35,157 bases of DNA from the NCBI GenBank assembly GCA_947166105.1, contig CAMVCZ010000035.1, forward strand, positions 1-35,157, given 5' to 3'. The notes under the pieces are model-generated. The model had not been told where the DNA came from. It searched no databases and saw nothing but the letters and a program-made list of their open reading frames with translations. How positions within the stretch are numbered: the stretch's first letter is position 1; the number at the start of each line of letters is the position of its first letter. This document shows positions 15,788 through 24,781 of the stretch, one piece after another. This stretch comes from an uncultured Bacteroidales bacterium (lineage in GTDB: Bacteria > Bacteroidota > Bacteroidia > Bacteroidales > F082). A program made the translations under genes and the position numbers.

Positions 15788-18283
15788 TCACTTGACTTTG
15801 AATCCGATAACTTCAGGATGCAGATTATTCAAATACTTGTTGAAGTCGAGGTCGTTCTTGTCTTGTTCCTTCTCCAAGGCGAGGTCAAGCACCTGCATCA
15901 TATTCTCCACATAATGGAAATTCAATCCGCTGATGTAATCCTCCTTGATGTCCTTGATATCGTGTTCGTTATCAATGGAAAGGATGAGGTCGGTCACGCC
16001 GTTGCGTTTGGCGGCCAGAATCTTTTCCTTCACGCCGCCCACGGGCAAAACGCGACCACGCAACGTGATTTCGCCTGTCATTGCCAACTGGCCTTTCACC
16101 TTGCGTTGGGTGAAAGCGGAAGTCAAAGCAGTGAGCATAGTGATACCCGCCGAGGGGCCATCCTTGGGCGTTGCTCCTTCGGGAATGTGGACGTGGACAT
16201 TCCAAGCATCGAACACATCGGGATTGATGTTGAGTTGCGAAGCGTGCGCCTTGATGAACTCGTAGGCGATGGTTGCCGATTCTTTCATCACCTCGCCAAG
16301 GTTGCCGGTCAAAGAAAGATGTCCGCCGCCGCGACTCAAACTGACCTCGATGGACAGGATTTCGCCGCCCACTTGCGTCCAAGCCAAACCCGTGGCCACG
16401 CCGGGAATGGTGTGTTTCACCTCGTCCTCGTCGTGGTGCATTGGAACGCCCAGCACCTTCCTCAGTTCTTCCTTTGTGATTTTCTTGTCAAATTCCTCAC
16501 CTACAACGACTTGCTTGGCGCGATAACGCATCAAATCACCGATACGGCGTTCCAAATTACGAACACCTGCCTCGCGGGTGTAGTCCTCAATAATGTGCAT
16601 CACAATCTCCTTTGAAATAGTGATTTGCTTGCTGTCGAGGCCGTGTTCCTTCATCTGCTTGGGAATCAGGTGGCGTTTGGCGATTTCGTATTTTTCCTCG
16701 CGCAAGTAGCCGCTCAAGTCGATGATTTCCATACGGTCGCGCAGGGCGGGATGGATGGCCGCAAGGTTGTTGGCCGTGGCGATGAAAAGGATTTTCGAGA
16801 GGTCGTAATCCAGCTCGATAAAGTTGTCGTAGAAGGTATTATTCTGCTCAGGGTCAAGGATTTCCAGAAGCGCAGCTTGCGGGTCGCCACTGATGTTGTT
16901 ACCGCTCACCTTGTCGATTTCATCGAGAACAAAAACTGGATTTCCCGACTTCACCTTGCGCAAATTCTGGATGATACGGCCTGGCATAGCGCCGATGTAA
17001 GTTTTTCTGTGGCCGCGCAGTTCCGACTCGTCGCGCACGCCACCGAGTGACATTCTGACATATTTTCGGTTCAATGCCCTCGCGATGGACTTGCCCAAGG
17101 AAGTTTTGCCTACACCAGGAGGCCCGACGAGACACAAAATCGGGGCTTTCATATCCTGACGCAGTTTCAGCACGGCCAAATGCTCAATGATTCTGTCTTT
17201 CACCTTGTCAAGCCCGAAATGGTCGGCATCGAGGATGCGCTGGGCGTGTTTCAGGTCGAAATTGTCTTTCGTGAACTCCTCCCAAGGCAGGTCAACCAAA
17301 TACTGCAAATAGTTCAATTGTATGCCATACTCCGACGATTGCGGATGGGTACGCTCCAACTTTTTCAGTTCCCGATCGAAGACTTCAGCCACTTCTTTCG
17401 ACCACTTTTTCTTCTCGGCTTTCTCTTTCAACTCCTTGACATCCTGTTCGTTAGGATTGCCTCCTAATTCCTCTTGAATGGTCCGCAACTGCTGGTTAAG
17501 GTAATATTCGCGTTGCTGCTTGTCCATATCGTCGCGCACCTTGCTCTGGATTTGCTGCTTCAGCTCAAGCATCTGTTTGGCCTCGGTCAGCACCGAAAGA
17601 AGCCCTTTGGCCATTTCGTTGAGGTTGCGCGACTCCAAAATCCCTTGACGCACAGGTAGTTCGGCCTCGATGTTGCTGGCCACGAAATTGAGCAAAAACA
17701 CAGGGTCTTCAATGCTCTTGATGGCGAAGCCTGCCTCTTGCGACAAATTGCGTGAGCGAGGAATGACCTGAATGGCCAAGTCCCTGACCGACTGCAACAA
17801 AGCATCGAACTTGCGCGATGCAGGCACATCTTCCGAAGCCGCGTAAGGTATCACGGCGGCCTTCATATAAGGCTCATTTTGAATGGGTTCCACCACCTCA
17901 AAACGTCGGATTCCTTGAATGATGACCGTAACACTACCATCGGGCATCTCAAACGACTTGAGAATTTGGGCCGACACGCCGACCTTGTACAAATCGTCGA
18001 GAACTGGCTCATCGACATTCGACTCCTTTTGCGCGATAACGCCAATGGGCTTGCGTTTGCGGTTGTATTCCTTCACCAACTGGATTGATTTTTCGCGCCC
18101 CACGGTGATGGGAATGACCGTGCCCGGATAAAGCACCGAATTGCGCAAGGGCATAATGGGCAATTCTTCTGGAACGGATTCATTATGACCGAGTTGACCC
18201 TGCTCTATGGTCAGGACGGGAATAAACTCGGCATCCGTGTCAATCATATCTGAAAACAATACGGGTTCAACTTTATAACTCAT
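15788..18283 (-). CDS. lon: ATP-dependent Lon protease
   Basis: Cytosolic AAA+ serine protease that degrades misfolded and regulatory proteins. It has 831 residues, slightly longer than E. coli Lon. The N-terminal substrate domain begins near [15 protein letters not shown] (residues 41-55). Walker A GPPGVGKT is at 387-394 and Walker B VFVLDEID at 450-457. The proteolytic domain has [10 protein letters not shown] with catalytic S711, and [14 protein letters not shown] with K754. The 43-residue Ser-Lys spacing equals that of E. coli Lon as I recall it. A -7 box lies about 70 bases upstream. No heat-shock operator is recognised. Confidence 0.96.
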   Translation of the reverse strand: MSYKVEPVLFSDMIDTDAEFIPVLTIEQGQLGHNESVPEELPIMPLRNSVLYPGTVIPITVGREKSIQLVKEYNRKRKPIGVIAQKESNVDEPVLDDLYKVGVSAQILKSFEMPDGSVTVIIQGIRRFEVVEPIQNEPYMKAAVIPYAASEDVPASRKFDALLQSVRDLAIQVIPRSRNLSQEAGFAIKSIEDPVFLLNFVASNIEAELPVRQGILESRNLNEMAKGLLSVLTEAKQMLELKQQIQSKVRDDMDKQQREYYLNQQLRTIQEELGGNPNEQDVKELKEKAEKKKWSKEVAEVFDRELKKLERTHPQSSEYGIQLNYLQYLVDLPWEEFTKDNFDLKHAQRILDADHFGLDKVKDRIIEHLAVLKLRQDMKAPILCLVGPPGVGKTSLGKSIARALNRKYVRMSLGGVRDESELRGHRKTYIGAMPGRIIQNLRKVKSGNPVFVLDEIDKVSGNNISGDPQAALLEILDPEQNNTFYDNFIELDYDLSKILFIATANNLAAIHPALRDRMEIIDLSGYLREEKYEIAKRHLIPKQMKEHGLDSKQITISKEIVMHIIEDYTREAGVRNLERRIGDLMRYRAKQVVVGEEFDKKITKEELRKVLGVPMHHDEDEVKHTIPGVATGLAWTQVGGEILSIEVSLSRGGGHLSLTGNLGEVMKESATIAYEFIKAHASQLNINPDVFDAWNVHVHIPEGATPKDGPSAGITMLTALTSAFTQRKVKGQLAMTGEITLRGRVLPVGGVKEKILAAKRNGVTDLILSIDNEHDIKDIKEDYISGLNFHYVENMMQVLDLALEKEQDKNDLDFNKYLNNLHPEVIGFKVK

Positions 18284-18352
18284 AAAACACTTTCGTTTAT
18301 GGCGACAAATTGTCAGTCTGCCGCCGTTTCACACCTTATTATATATGTGGCG

Positions 18353-18360
18353 CAAAGATA
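18353..18360 (-). promoter_or_regulatory. -7 promoter box of lon
   Basis: TATCTTTG followed by C on the minus strand, 69 bases upstream of the lon ATG. Confidence 0.55.
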
Positions 18361-18382
18361 CGACAATAATAATGCCAAGGCA

Positions 18383-18413
18383 CAAAAAAAGCCCTCGCGA
18401 TTGGCAAGGGCTT
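18383..18413 (-). terminator. Terminator of rpmE (type B)
   Basis: AAGCCCTCGC and GCAAGGGCTT pair with one bulged position, followed by a seven-T run on the minus strand. It separates rpmE from the lon promoter. Confidence 0.8.
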
Positions 18414-18435
18414 CCCTTTTTCGGTTGCGTCCAAC

Positions 18436-18705
18436 TTACTTGGCTTCCTTCTTCTCGAAGAACTTCTTGTACTTGTTGTTGAACTTATCCACACGACCGG
18501 CGCTGTCGACGAGTTTCATCTTGCCGGTGTAGAAGGGATGTGACGCGCTGGAGATTTCCAATTTCACCAACGGATATTCGTTGCCGTCTTCCCATTTGAT
18601 GGTTTCCTTGGTGTTGATGGTCGAGCGCGACAAGAAGGTCACGTCGTTTGACATATCTTTGAAAACAACCAGTCTGTAATTCTTAGGGTGAATGTCTTTT
18701 TTCAT
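18436..18705 (-). CDS. rpmE2: 50S ribosomal protein L31, type B
   Basis: An 89-residue ribosomal protein of the large subunit near the central protuberance. [19 protein letters not shown] and the [24 protein letters not shown] region are typical. The CxxC zinc ligands of type A L31 are absent, as expected for the zinc-independent type B form. It is monocistronic, with its own -7 box and terminator. I see no Zur-like site, so zinc regulation cannot be claimed. Confidence 0.95.
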   Translation of the reverse strand: MKKDIHPKNYRLVVFKDMSNDVTFLSRSTINTKETIKWEDGNEYPLVKLEISSASHPFYTGKMKLVDSAGRVDKFNNKYKKFFEKKEAK

Positions 18706-18733
18706 CGCTTACTTTCCTTTTGATTTTGAGCCG

Positions 18734-18741
18734 CAAAAGTA
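18734..18741 (-). promoter_or_regulatory. Promoter of rpmE with -33 and -7 elements
   Basis: On the minus strand TACTTTTG lies 19 bases after a TTG (at 18761-18763), matching the Bacteroidota TTG-N19-TAnnTTTG pattern. It is the best complete promoter in the window, 28 bases before the ATG. Confidence 0.7.
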
Positions 18742-18839
18742 CGACATTTTCTTGGAATGGCAATCGGTTTCGGGAATTTTTTTTACACAATAATTTAAAA
18801 ATTTGAAATTCAACAATTTAATCGACTTATCACTTTTCT

Positions 18840-20057
18840 TTATGAGTTCTTGGGGTGCAAGTAATTGGTTAGGATTTCACGCCTTGTGTCGTAATCCATC
18901 TCTACGGCAAGCACTTTTTCGGGGTCGACACCAAAATCGGCAAGTGTGCGCGTCACCAATGCTTTGAAACTGCTGTCCAAACCGGCCATCAGTATGTAAT
19001 CGTAGTCGGCATCGACGATGGACTCCACTGGGTCGACGTTCATACCCACCCGACGGTACTCCCAATAATACGGGTCAATCCATCCCGTGATTTCCACCTT
19101 GCCCGTGGCATCCAAGCGGCGATACATCTGCTGCCCGAAAGTGCCCGCGCCGCCGATGACGACCTTCTTCCCTTCGATATTCCTATTAAAAATGCTGTTC
19201 AATACCATATCGTTGGCAATATTGGTAATGCCTCCGCAACGCACGATATAGACCGCCAACATCACATCATCAACCTGCTTTTTCAATTGATATTCAGCGG
19301 GATAGTCATTTACGGCATTTTGCAGGAAATAGTAAACGGATTTCAATCTTTCCGCTTCAATGGCCAAACTCGTCATCGACTTCAACATTGAGTCGCTGCG
19401 TTGGCGATAATGGTAAGCGAAATTGTTGGTCAGCACGACCTTCTTTGCCGCCAGCATAGCGGGATAGGTAGTAGCGCCGTCTTCCATCACCGTGAAACCA
19501 TTCTCCACCGCCATTTGGAACGGGATGATGGCCTCGCGGCGAAAGAGTTTGTTCCAATGGTAGGTGGTCACGCCGAAGCGGAAAAATCTGCCGAAAGAGA
19601 TCATATTCTTGTGGAAATACTCCATCGACTCACCTTCGTAAACGCCTAAAGGCAAGGCATTTTCCATAGTGATGGTCTTGCGGTACAGGTCGCGGCTGCA
19701 ACCCGCCACGGCAATATCGGCATCGCAAGCCATAATCGTGTTGAGCATCGACTGGTAGAAGCCCACGCCCACCCAATCGTCGCCATCCACGAATCCGATG
19801 TATTCACCGTTAGCGACCTGCACTCCAGCCTTTCTTGCCGTAACGAGGCCACCATTCTCTTTGTGTATCACCTTGATTCTTTTGTCTTTGGAGGCATAAA
19901 GGTCGCAAAACTGCGGGCAGTGGTCGGGCGAGCCGTCGTCGACCAAAATGATTTCAAGGTTCTGATACGTCTGTTGCATAAGGCTCTGGATGCAGTGTCC
20001 AACGTATCTCTCAATCCCGTAAATCGGGACAATAACGCTGATTAGAGGTTGGCTCAT
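18840..20057 (-). CDS. Family 2 glycosyltransferase with C-terminal Rossmann-like domain
   Basis: A 405-residue cytosolic or membrane-associated sugar transferase, probably for capsule, O-antigen or surface glycan. ISVIVPIYGIERYV (residues 6-19) starts a GT-A fold. LVDDGSPD (38-45) and FVDGDDW (89-95) hold the nucleotide-sugar and metal-binding aspartates. The C-terminal 110 residues begin with KKVVIGGAGTFGQQMYRRL (297-315), a GxGxxG nucleotide-binding pattern. It ends with a FGVDPEKV segment, like the small Rossmann domain fused to some glycan enzymes. It is a lone gene, not in a glycan cluster. Donor and acceptor are unknown. Confidence 0.85.
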   Translation of the reverse strand: MSQPLISVIVPIYGIERYVGHCIQSLMQQTYQNLEIILVDDGSPDHCPQFCDLYASKDKRIKVIHKENGGLVTARKAGVQVANGEYIGFVDGDDWVGVGFYQSMLNTIMACDADIAVAGCSRDLYRKTITMENALPLGVYEGESMEYFHKNMISFGRFFRFGVTTYHWNKLFRREAIIPFQMAVENGFTVMEDGATTYPAMLAAKKVVLTNNFAYHYRQRSDSMLKSMTSLAIEAERLKSVYYFLQNAVNDYPAEYQLKKQVDDVMLAVYIVRCGGITNIANDMVLNSIFNRNIEGKKVVIGGAGTFGQQMYRRLDATGKVEITGWIDPYYWEYRRVGMNVDPVESIVDADYDYILMAGLDSSFKALVTRTLADFGVDPEKVLAVEMDYDTRREILTNYLHPKNS

Positions 20058-20093
20058 TGTGATTTTGTATTTTCAGACTGCTCTTTTGAGGCG

Positions 20094-20101
20094 CAAAGTT
20101 A
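20094..20101 (-). promoter_or_regulatory. -7 promoter box of the glycosyltransferase gene
   Basis: TAACTTTG followed by C on the minus strand, 36 bases before the ATG. A 14-base element just upstream (20106-20119) recurs before the second FISUMP gene. Confidence 0.55.
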
Positions 20102-20186
20102 GCAAATTTCCAAATAGCAGAAAGCAACTAATTCTTAGGCTTTCCTGTTTCAGAAAACGAAATTTGCTCCAAATATTTTCATAAAG

Positions 20187-20268
20187 CCAAATTCACCAAC
20201 AAAAATCGGCCAAATTTACCAATGAAATCCGTCCAAATTTACCAATAAAAATCGTCCAAATTTACCAA
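20187..20268. repeat. Four 23-bp tandem repeats before the AAA ATPase gene
   Basis: The core CCAAATTTACCAA occurs at 20187 (one mismatch), 20210, 20233 and 20256, with an exact 23-base step. The linkers are A-rich. The array lies between the promoters of the divergent glycosyltransferase and ATPase genes and ends 16 bases before the ATPase -7 box. It looks like a protein-binding array or an iteron-like element. Confidence 0.85.
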
Positions 20269-20284
20269 TTTGATATTATTTTTG

Positions 20285-20292
20285 TATTTTTG
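20285..20292 (+). promoter_or_regulatory. -7 promoter box of the AAA ATPase gene
   Basis: TATTTTTG followed by C, 24 bases before the ATG at 20317 and directly after the 23-bp repeat array. Confidence 0.55.
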
Positions 20293-20316
20293 CAGCCGAT
20301 AAACAACTGATTTCAA

Positions 20317-21597
20317 ATGAAAAAAAACTACAAACCAAGAATTGCGGATGAGATGTTGCAGAAGATGCTGCGACGCATCGGCGCGGTGCTTGTGCAAGGC
20401 CCAAAATGGTGCGGCAAAACGACCACTTCCGAACAAGTCGCCAAAAGTGTTCTATATATGGCTGACCCAAGCAAGCAAAAAGCCTATCTGCAAACCGCAG
20501 AGGTCAATACCAGTATGCTATTGGTTGGTGAAACGCCCCGACTTATCGACGAATGGCAATTAGCCCCGAAAATCTGGGATGCCGTGCGATTTGAAGTTGA
20601 TCATCGCGGCGAGGAAGGGCAATTCATCCTTACGGGTTCAGCGGTTCCGGCTTCCACTGACAACATCAATCATACCGGCACGGGGAGAATTTCACGACTC
20701 ACCATGCGCCCCATGTCGCTGTTCGAATCGGGCGAATCTAACGGAAGTGTCAGCCTCAAATGGCTGTTTTCACAACCAGAAAGCCAACCTTCGGGCATGG
20801 CAAATATAGACATCAACGATTTGGCTTTCCTGATATGCCGTGGCGGTTGGCCCAATTCGGTCGGCAAACAAAAGGATGATGCATTGGCTTTGGCATTTGA
20901 CTATTTCGATGCCGTGACCGAATCTGACATTTCTCGTGTCGATGGAGTGAAGCGGATTCCCGAAAAAGTCAGGCGGTTCATGCGCTCGTATGCCCGCCAT
21001 CAAGGCACACAGACTTCGGTGGATGTCATCAAACAGGACATGCTCTCCAACGAAGACAACACCATCAGCGAAAACTCCATAATCAATTACATTGATGCCT
21101 TGAAAATGATTTTCGTGATTGAGGACATGGCCGCATGGAACCCTAACCTCCGCTCAAAAACGGCCATCCGAACCTCCGACACGCGCTATTTTGTGGACCC
21201 TTCGATAGCCACTGCCGCATTGGGCCTTGGTCCCTCCGACCTATTGAATGACTTGAACACGATGGGGCTGCTGTTTGAAACCCTCGCCGTGCGCGATTTA
21301 AGGGTATATGCCGATGCTTTGGACGGGAAAGTCTATCACTACCGCGACAAGACAGGACTCGAATGTGATGCCGTGATGCACCTGCGCAATGGCTCTTACG
21401 GCCTGATTGAGATTAAATTAGGTGGCGACACCCTAATAGCCGAAGGCGTTGAGACTTTGACCGATTTAAGCAAGAAAATTGACACAACGAAAATGCCCGT
21501 CCCTTCTTTCCTAATGGTGCTGACAGGCATTGGTGACTATGCCTACCGACGCAATGACGGCGTTTATGTAGTGCCTATCGGGTGCTTGAGGGAGTAA
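20317..21597 (+). CDS. AAA ATPase with DUF4143 (AAA_14 family)
   Basis: A 426-residue ATP-binding protein of a family that is abundant and variable in Bacteroidales; its biological role is poorly known. VLVQGPKWCGKTTT (residues 24-37) is the Walker A loop. PRLIDEWQLAP (74-84) is the Walker B segment, and FILTGSAVP (103-111) resembles a sensor strand. The C-terminal DUF4143 part ends with KTGLECDAVMHL and YGLIEIKLGG, an E-D-EIK arrangement like a PD-(D/E)XK nuclease fold. No membrane segments. The gene stands alone behind the 23-bp repeat array. A DNA-linked or defence-related role is possible but not shown. Confidence 0.85.
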   Translation: MKKNYKPRIADEMLQKMLRRIGAVLVQGPKWCGKTTTSEQVAKSVLYMADPSKQKAYLQTAEVNTSMLLVGETPRLIDEWQLAPKIWDAVRFEVDHRGEEGQFILTGSAVPASTDNINHTGTGRISRLTMRPMSLFESGESNGSVSLKWLFSQPESQPSGMANIDINDLAFLICRGGWPNSVGKQKDDALALAFDYFDAVTESDISRVDGVKRIPEKVRRFMRSYARHQGTQTSVDVIKQDMLSNEDNTISENSIINYIDALKMIFVIEDMAAWNPNLRSKTAIRTSDTRYFVDPSIATAALGLGPSDLLNDLNTMGLLFETLAVRDLRVYADALDGKVYHYRDKTGLECDAVMHLRNGSYGLIEIKLGGDTLIAEGVETLTDLSKKIDTTKMPVPSFLMVLTGIGDYAYRRNDGVYVVPIGCLRE

Positions 21598-21609
21598 CAA
21601 GGATTCGTC

Positions 21610-22314
21610 CTAACGCGAAGCACACACCGGACGAACAGAGTAGCCGGCGCACCTGCTAAAATCGTCGTAGATGTCGCAGTCATCAAAATCGATGATGAAC
21701 TGGAAACCCTTCGCATAGATAGGCATGCCCGTGTTGAGCGAACTCGACCAATAATTGCCCATACCGTCCTCGATACTCGACTTGTCGTTCCCGATTCTAC
21801 CCCTAACGGGCAGGAAGATACTGTTGCCGTTCCGGGCGGTGAACAGACAACCATTCACCCCGTTTCTTGTAGTAAAAGTATAGCTGCACTTGGTCAACAG
21901 TTCCACCCATTCATTAATAGTCGGAGTGCGCCAGCCCTCACCCCAGTTGACCGTGGCGGCATCATCGCTCGGCTGCAGGGTCTTCAAGTTGTCGGTGAAG
22001 CCATTGTAGCCAAACTCAGGTTTTGTGCAATACTTTGTGAAATCGTCATAACCACCGAGGCTGTAAACATAGTTGCTGTCGGTGTAGACGGCTTTGGGTT
22101 GGGTCTCGCCCCAAGCGAAGTAATCGCCGTAACTTTCGGGATTCTCGGCTCCCACATTGCAAGTCGCCCACATCGTGCCGCTCGGCAAGCCGAGGTCGAT
22201 GTAATCGTGGCCGTTGTAAGAGCCGTTACCGCTATTGTGTTTTTTGCATCCTGCGGTGCAAAGTAATGCTATTGTAAGCGTTATGGCTGCTATGGATTTT
22301 GTGAGTTTTTGCAT
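21610..22314 (-). CDS. FISUMP-domain lipoprotein (copy 1)
   Basis: A 234-residue surface or periplasmic lipoprotein. The signal peptide ends in lipobox TAGC (C23). The remainder is one Fibrobacter succinogenes major paralogous (FISUMP) domain. HDYIDLGLPSGTMWATCNVG (36-55) is followed by GDYFAWGE, WGEGWRTPTINEW, NYWSSS and YSVRPV at the end. This is a C-type-lectin-like module seen in many Bacteroidota and Fibrobacter surface proteins, with binding partner unknown. It converges on the AAA ATPase gene with a 12-base gap. No -7 box is clear upstream; AAAGGAG lies at a ribosome-binding distance before the ATG. Confidence 0.85.
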   Translation of the reverse strand: MQKLTKSIAAITLTIALLCTAGCKKHNSGNGSYNGHDYIDLGLPSGTMWATCNVGAENPESYGDYFAWGETQPKAVYTDSNYVYSLGGYDDFTKYCTKPEFGYNGFTDNLKTLQPSDDAATVNWGEGWRTPTINEWVELLTKCSYTFTTRNGVNGCLFTARNGNSIFLPVRGRIGNDKSSIEDGMGNYWSSSLNTGMPIYAKGFQFIIDFDDCDIYDDFSRCAGYSVRPVCASR

Positions 22315-22410
22315 AATGCTTGATTTATTCTCCTTTCATTTGTTTGATTTCTTTGTCAAAATTGGCAAAATGCTTAATTATATGATTGCACCATTATCAT
22401 CAAGTTAAAT

Positions 22411-23385
22411 TTACAATTTGAACGCTTCTGAATTAGTAATGAAAAACAATCTTTTTAAAGTATCTTGTGGCCAATCACTTTCATTTTGGAACCCTAATTT
22501 CATCATAAAATCAATTCTATTCTCTCTTTCTATCCTACCAAGTAATTGCCTTCTCGTTGGACTTAAAGCATTAGGAACGAATAAATGTCGAATTACACAC
22601 AAATTATTTCTCTTTTTAAATTGTTCTCCTATTAATCTCCACCAACGCGCGTCCGTTTTTCCCATCGACGCTCCATATAAAACTATCAGTTGAGCATCTG
22701 AAATAAGATTTTCACAAGTAATATGGCGAGTATACTTCATAGCAAGATTAGATTGTTCCTTCACAAGAATATCTTTAACATCTTCATTATTACTCAGTTT
22801 CTTATTCCTAATTTGTTCCTCATTATCAACCCCGATGATAATAGCATTATCAAGAACACCATGTACGTGTATTATTTGACGCAAATAATCATTATTACCA
22901 TAGTTCCTACTCGTCCCGTCCTTAAGCAACAGTAGCCGCTCCAAAGTATCAGTATAATTAAAGGACATTACACTAATATCTTTCCCTTTTGTCATCCTAT
23001 TTACGAATTCTGAATATCTGTCTTTATCCGTTGCCCCTAAAAACTTTCCAGGGAATAAAAAATCATTTAGGAACTTTTTTTGAAGTTGATCACTAGGGAC
23101 AAAAGCCTTTTCTTCTTCTTTCAAATATGATTGCAAACAATCACTTAATTCAAAATATAGTTTTTCTAAATCAGTATTAGTTTCAACTTTGGTAGTAAAC
23201 TGGCCAAAAGCCTCTTCCATATCAGACCACAACTCATTATTTGCATCAATATCCTTTTTAAGTTGTTGCAACAAGCTACTACCATTATCCGTATTTGCCA
23301 TCAAATATTGATAAAACTCAGGATAACTTGTTTTCATTCCTTGCGCCTTATCAAAACCGTTTCCTAAAATGTAAAGTACATTCAT
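22411..23385 (-). CDS. AbiH-family abortive infection protein
   Basis: A 324-residue protein of the AbiH phage-defence family. I chose the ATG at 23385, which starts MNVLYILGNGFDKAQGMKTS, the hallmark nucleotide-loop-like N-terminus of AbiH. YPEFYQYL follows. Inner landmarks are VMSFNYTDTLERLL, IHVHGVLDNAIIIGVDN and LIVLYGASMGKTDARWW, which form the conserved core. The mechanism is not known; homologues stop phage spread in lactococci. The gene is AT-rich: in the 60 bases from 22801 I count 21 G/C, against 38 in the 60 bases from 26041 in serC. With two flanking FISUMP paralogues, this suggests acquisition by transfer. Confidence 0.85.
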   Translation of the reverse strand: MNVLYILGNGFDKAQGMKTSYPEFYQYLMANTDNGSSLLQQLKKDIDANNELWSDMEEAFGQFTTKVETNTDLEKLYFELSDCLQSYLKEEEKAFVPSDQLQKKFLNDFLFPGKFLGATDKDRYSEFVNRMTKGKDISVMSFNYTDTLERLLLLKDGTSRNYGNNDYLRQIIHVHGVLDNAIIIGVDNEEQIRNKKLSNNEDVKDILVKEQSNLAMKYTRHITCENLISDAQLIVLYGASMGKTDARWWRLIGEQFKKRNNLCVIRHLFVPNALSPTRRQLLGRIERENRIDFMMKLGFQNESDWPQDTLKRLFFITNSEAFKL

Positions 23386-23469
23386 AGTTAATGTCAATTA
23401 TTATTTCTCATACTATTCAAATAAAGACTATTATTCGGTTAATTTCACGTTTTCTTTTGTTTTATATAG

Positions 23470-24585
23470 TTAATCTGAAAAAACAGGTCGCACAGAAAAA
23501 CCTTGATAACGGCCTTGTGATAAGGTTTGAAAAGAATATGAAACACCATTATGATGAAAAGTGTACGCCTTTGCGCCATCATGCCAGTATACATCTAATG
23601 AACTCGACCAATAATAGCCTCTCCAACCTTCATCGCATAAACCGAATTCGCATAGATCACCAGCAGCAGGAAGGACGATGGTACAACCATTGGGTCCCCT
23701 GAGGCGTTCAACTCTTCTTCCATTTTGAACAACAACTCCATGTGTCGTGTATGTCCGCAGTTCCTCCAACTCATCTATAGTTGGCATACGCCATCCTGAA
23801 CCCCAATTCGCAGTAGCGGCATCAGCACTTGCTGACAAAGTTGCTGGATTACCATGATACGTATAATTATCTGTAGTATAGGCATGATTGAAAACATCGG
23901 GTTTCGTATCAATTTCTCCCCAAGCGAAGTAATCACCATAACCTTCAGGGGTATCAGACCCAATATTAGTTAAAGCCCACTTCGTACCACTTGGAAGACC
24001 AAGGTCAATATAATAATGACCACCGTGCTGACCTGTTGCTTCAATCCATTGAGCCCACAAAACAATGTTTTCTTCCAGAGTTATTTCCTGTGTGTCAGAA
24101 TATGCTGTACCTGAACCATCCCATTCGGTATTCCAGCCTATGAACACATGGTTTTCCCATGTGAAAGTATTGGCCGACAATGCCTGCATTTCGCCTGCAT
24201 TGAAGATTTGAGGTTGCATGTCTCCTGTACCTCCATTAGAAACAAATTGCACTGTATATGTCGTTCTTTCCCATTGTGCGTACAATGTCATGTTTTCGAA
24301 AACCACAATCTTCTGCAAATCTCTGTATGATGTACCACTACCATCGGCAACGGTATTCCAACTAACAAAATAGTAATACTCTCTAGTAAAAGCATTAGAC
24401 ATTAGAGCCTGCTGTTTCCCTTCAGTGAAAGTTTGTGATTGCATATCTCCCAAACCACCATTGGCATTAAAAGTGACAATATAGGTTTTTGCTTGTGCCT
24501 CACTATCATCACTACTAGAATCTTTCTTGCAACCAATTGCACAAACAACCATAAACACAAATAACAATAGCACTTCTGCTTTCAT
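23470..24585 (-). CDS. Lipoprotein with two Listeria-Bacteroides repeats and a FISUMP domain (copy 2)
   Basis: A 371-residue surface lipoprotein. The -7 box at 24626-24633 places transcription start near 24619, so the ATG at 24585 is preferred over upstream ones. It gives a lipoprotein signal ending in AIGC (C19). Residues 34-105 and 109-180 are two InlB B-repeats of the Listeria-Bacteroides type, with FNANGG or FVSNGG near the start and LYAQW or LWAQW at the end. A FISUMP domain follows from about 189: YYIDLGLPSGTKWALTNIG, GDYFAWGE, WGSGWRMPTIDE, YYWSSS, FSVRPV. It is a paralogue of the lipoprotein at 21610. The repeats suggest an adhesive stalk carrying a lectin-like head. Confidence 0.85.
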   Translation of the reverse strand: MKAEVLLLFVFMVVCAIGCKKDSSSDDSEAQAKTYIVTFNANGGLGDMQSQTFTEGKQQALMSNAFTREYYYFVSWNTVADGSGTSYRDLQKIVVFENMTLYAQWERTTYTVQFVSNGGTGDMQPQIFNAGEMQALSANTFTWENHVFIGWNTEWDGSGTAYSDTQEITLEENIVLWAQWIEATGQHGGHYYIDLGLPSGTKWALTNIGSDTPEGYGDYFAWGEIDTKPDVFNHAYTTDNYTYHGNPATLSASADAATANWGSGWRMPTIDELEELRTYTTHGVVVQNGRRVERLRGPNGCTIVLPAAGDLCEFGLCDEGWRGYYWSSSLDVYWHDGAKAYTFHHNGVSYSFQTLSQGRYQGFSVRPVFSD

Positions 24586-24625
24586 ACTTCTTCCTATAAT
24601 AATTCGATTTGATGATTTCATTCCG

Positions 24626-24633
24626 CAAAAGTA
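24626..24633 (-). promoter_or_regulatory. -7 promoter box of the second FISUMP lipoprotein
   Basis: TACTTTTG followed by C on the minus strand, 40 bases before the chosen ATG. A 14-base element shared with the glycosyltransferase promoter lies at 24640-24653. Confidence 0.55.
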
Positions 24634-24748
24634 GCGATTATTTCCAAATAGCACATTCCTTTTCATCTTTTTTATGCTAAATTTACAGCGGAGATTGCAA
24701 AATTCGGCATAAAATTTCACTTGCAACACACAAAGCCACAACTTTCAC

Positions 24749-24756
24749 TATATTTG
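24749..24756 (+). promoter_or_regulatory. -7 promoter box before the broken AlbA-type gene
   Basis: TATATTTG followed by C, 25 bases before the ATG at 24782. The promoter seems intact although the gene is not. Confidence 0.5.
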
Positions 24757-24781
24757 CACCCAAAATCAATCATCTTCAACT

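Noticed and set aside
20187..20268. Possible CRISPR array
   Set aside because: The units are contiguous with a 23-base period and no unique spacers, and there are no cas genes nearby.
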